A stretch of DNA of 64,000 nt from JANQHO01 sp965218075 (GTDB lineage: Bacteria; Bacteroidota; Bacteroidia; Flavobacteriales; Schleiferiaceae), in the NCBI GenBank assembly GCA_965218075.1, contig CBDCJZ010000003.1:496001-560000 (forward strand), written 5' to 3'. The notes below the pieces were generated by a model, which ran no database searches, had not been told where the DNA came from, and saw only the letters and a program-made list of their open reading frames with translations. The translations under genes were made by a program, and so were the position numbers. Shown piece after piece: positions 63,866-64,000 of the stretch. Numbering within the stretch: the first letter of the stretch is position 1; each line of letters begins with the position of its first letter.

Positions 63866-64000
63866 ATGAGCATTTTCTTCCACAAATATCAGGGTGCCGG
63901 TAATGATTTCATTATGATTGACAATCGAATGAACCAAATACCATCACTATCCGAAAATATAATAAAAGCCCTCTGTGACCGAAGGTTTGGCATTGGTGCT
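63866..64000 (+). CDS. dapF: Diaminopimelate epimerase, N-terminal fragment (runs off the window)
   Basis: The first 45 codons are visible from ATG 63866 (FFHKYQGAGNDFIMIDNR). The GAGNDFI block, at the start of the enzyme, is the most typical DapF feature, and IIKALCDRRFGIGA follows as usual. The enzyme converts LL- to meso-diaminopimelate for lysine and peptidoglycan; its catalytic cysteines lie outside the window. Divergent from the HtrA gene, with a 111-base spacer. Confidence 0.9.
   Translation, partial: MSIFFHKYQGAGNDFIMIDNRMNQIPSLSENIIKALCDRRFGIGA

Overview
This 64 kb window is a low-GC, Bacteroidetes (Bacteroidota) chromosome segment, most like Flavobacteriia or a neighbouring class. 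The evidence is the type IX secretion/gliding genes (a PorP/SprF-family protein and gldJ, directly followed by murF), several secreted proteins with C-terminal T9SS sorting domains, DUF2911 and YqgE/AlgH-family proteins, a 484-residue GAPDH, and promoter-like sites of the TTG-(19-20 nt)-TAnnTTTG type. TGA, TAA and TAG all act as stops. No rRNA or tRNA gene, CRISPR array or intact insertion sequence was seen.

Layout. 1-7.1 kb is housekeeping: the start of an aconitase (minus), purB, beta-carbonic anhydrase, acylphosphatase, rbfA, an FtsX/LolE-like permease, a DUS-family tRNA-dihydrouridine synthase and a CPBP protease. 7.1-15.3 kb holds a T9SS cargo protein with Asp-box repeats, the YifB/ComM-type ATPase, and a minus-strand set sprF/porP - gldJ - murF. 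15.3-21.3 kb is an accessory, decaying zone: an orphan T9SS sorting domain, a small DUF962 gene, a ruined DNA methyltransferase, an intact secreted alpha/beta hydrolase and a DCC-family gene. 21.3-30.8 kb is again housekeeping (class IV aminotransferase, YqgE, pdxH, a DUF2911 protein, KdsC-like phosphatase, a universal stress protein, mltG, clpB). 30.8-34.6 kb is a second decaying zone with at least four ruined genes, including a GH16-like secreted protein and an outer-membrane barrel. 34.7-45.1 kb has a 1623-residue T9SS giant, a FAH-family enzyme, comEC, lpxB and surE. 45.3-46.9 kb carries a second broken methyltransferase. 47-64 kb is mostly intact: a YugP-type peptidase, nadD, gmk and a broken yicC, a DMT transporter, a trans-sulfuration enzyme, an SDR, gdhA, a Usp - SulP transporter - miaE cluster, gcvT, GAPDH, an HtrA protease and the start of dapF.

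Main observations. (1) Broken genes here carry mostly single-base insertions, usually one extra base in a short homopolymer; about fifteen could be reconstructed, against two of the other frame class, while more than 40 neighbouring genes are intact. (2) Two diverged copies of a methyltransferase-endonuclease fusion family are both broken; the one at 45.3 kb becomes one uninterrupted 528-codon frame once exactly four extra bases are removed. (3) yicC, normally a conserved partner of gmk, is a pseudogene. (4) A SulP-family anion transporter with an unusual extra C-terminal domain is translationally coupled to a universal stress protein. All family calls come from reading motifs; no database search was run.
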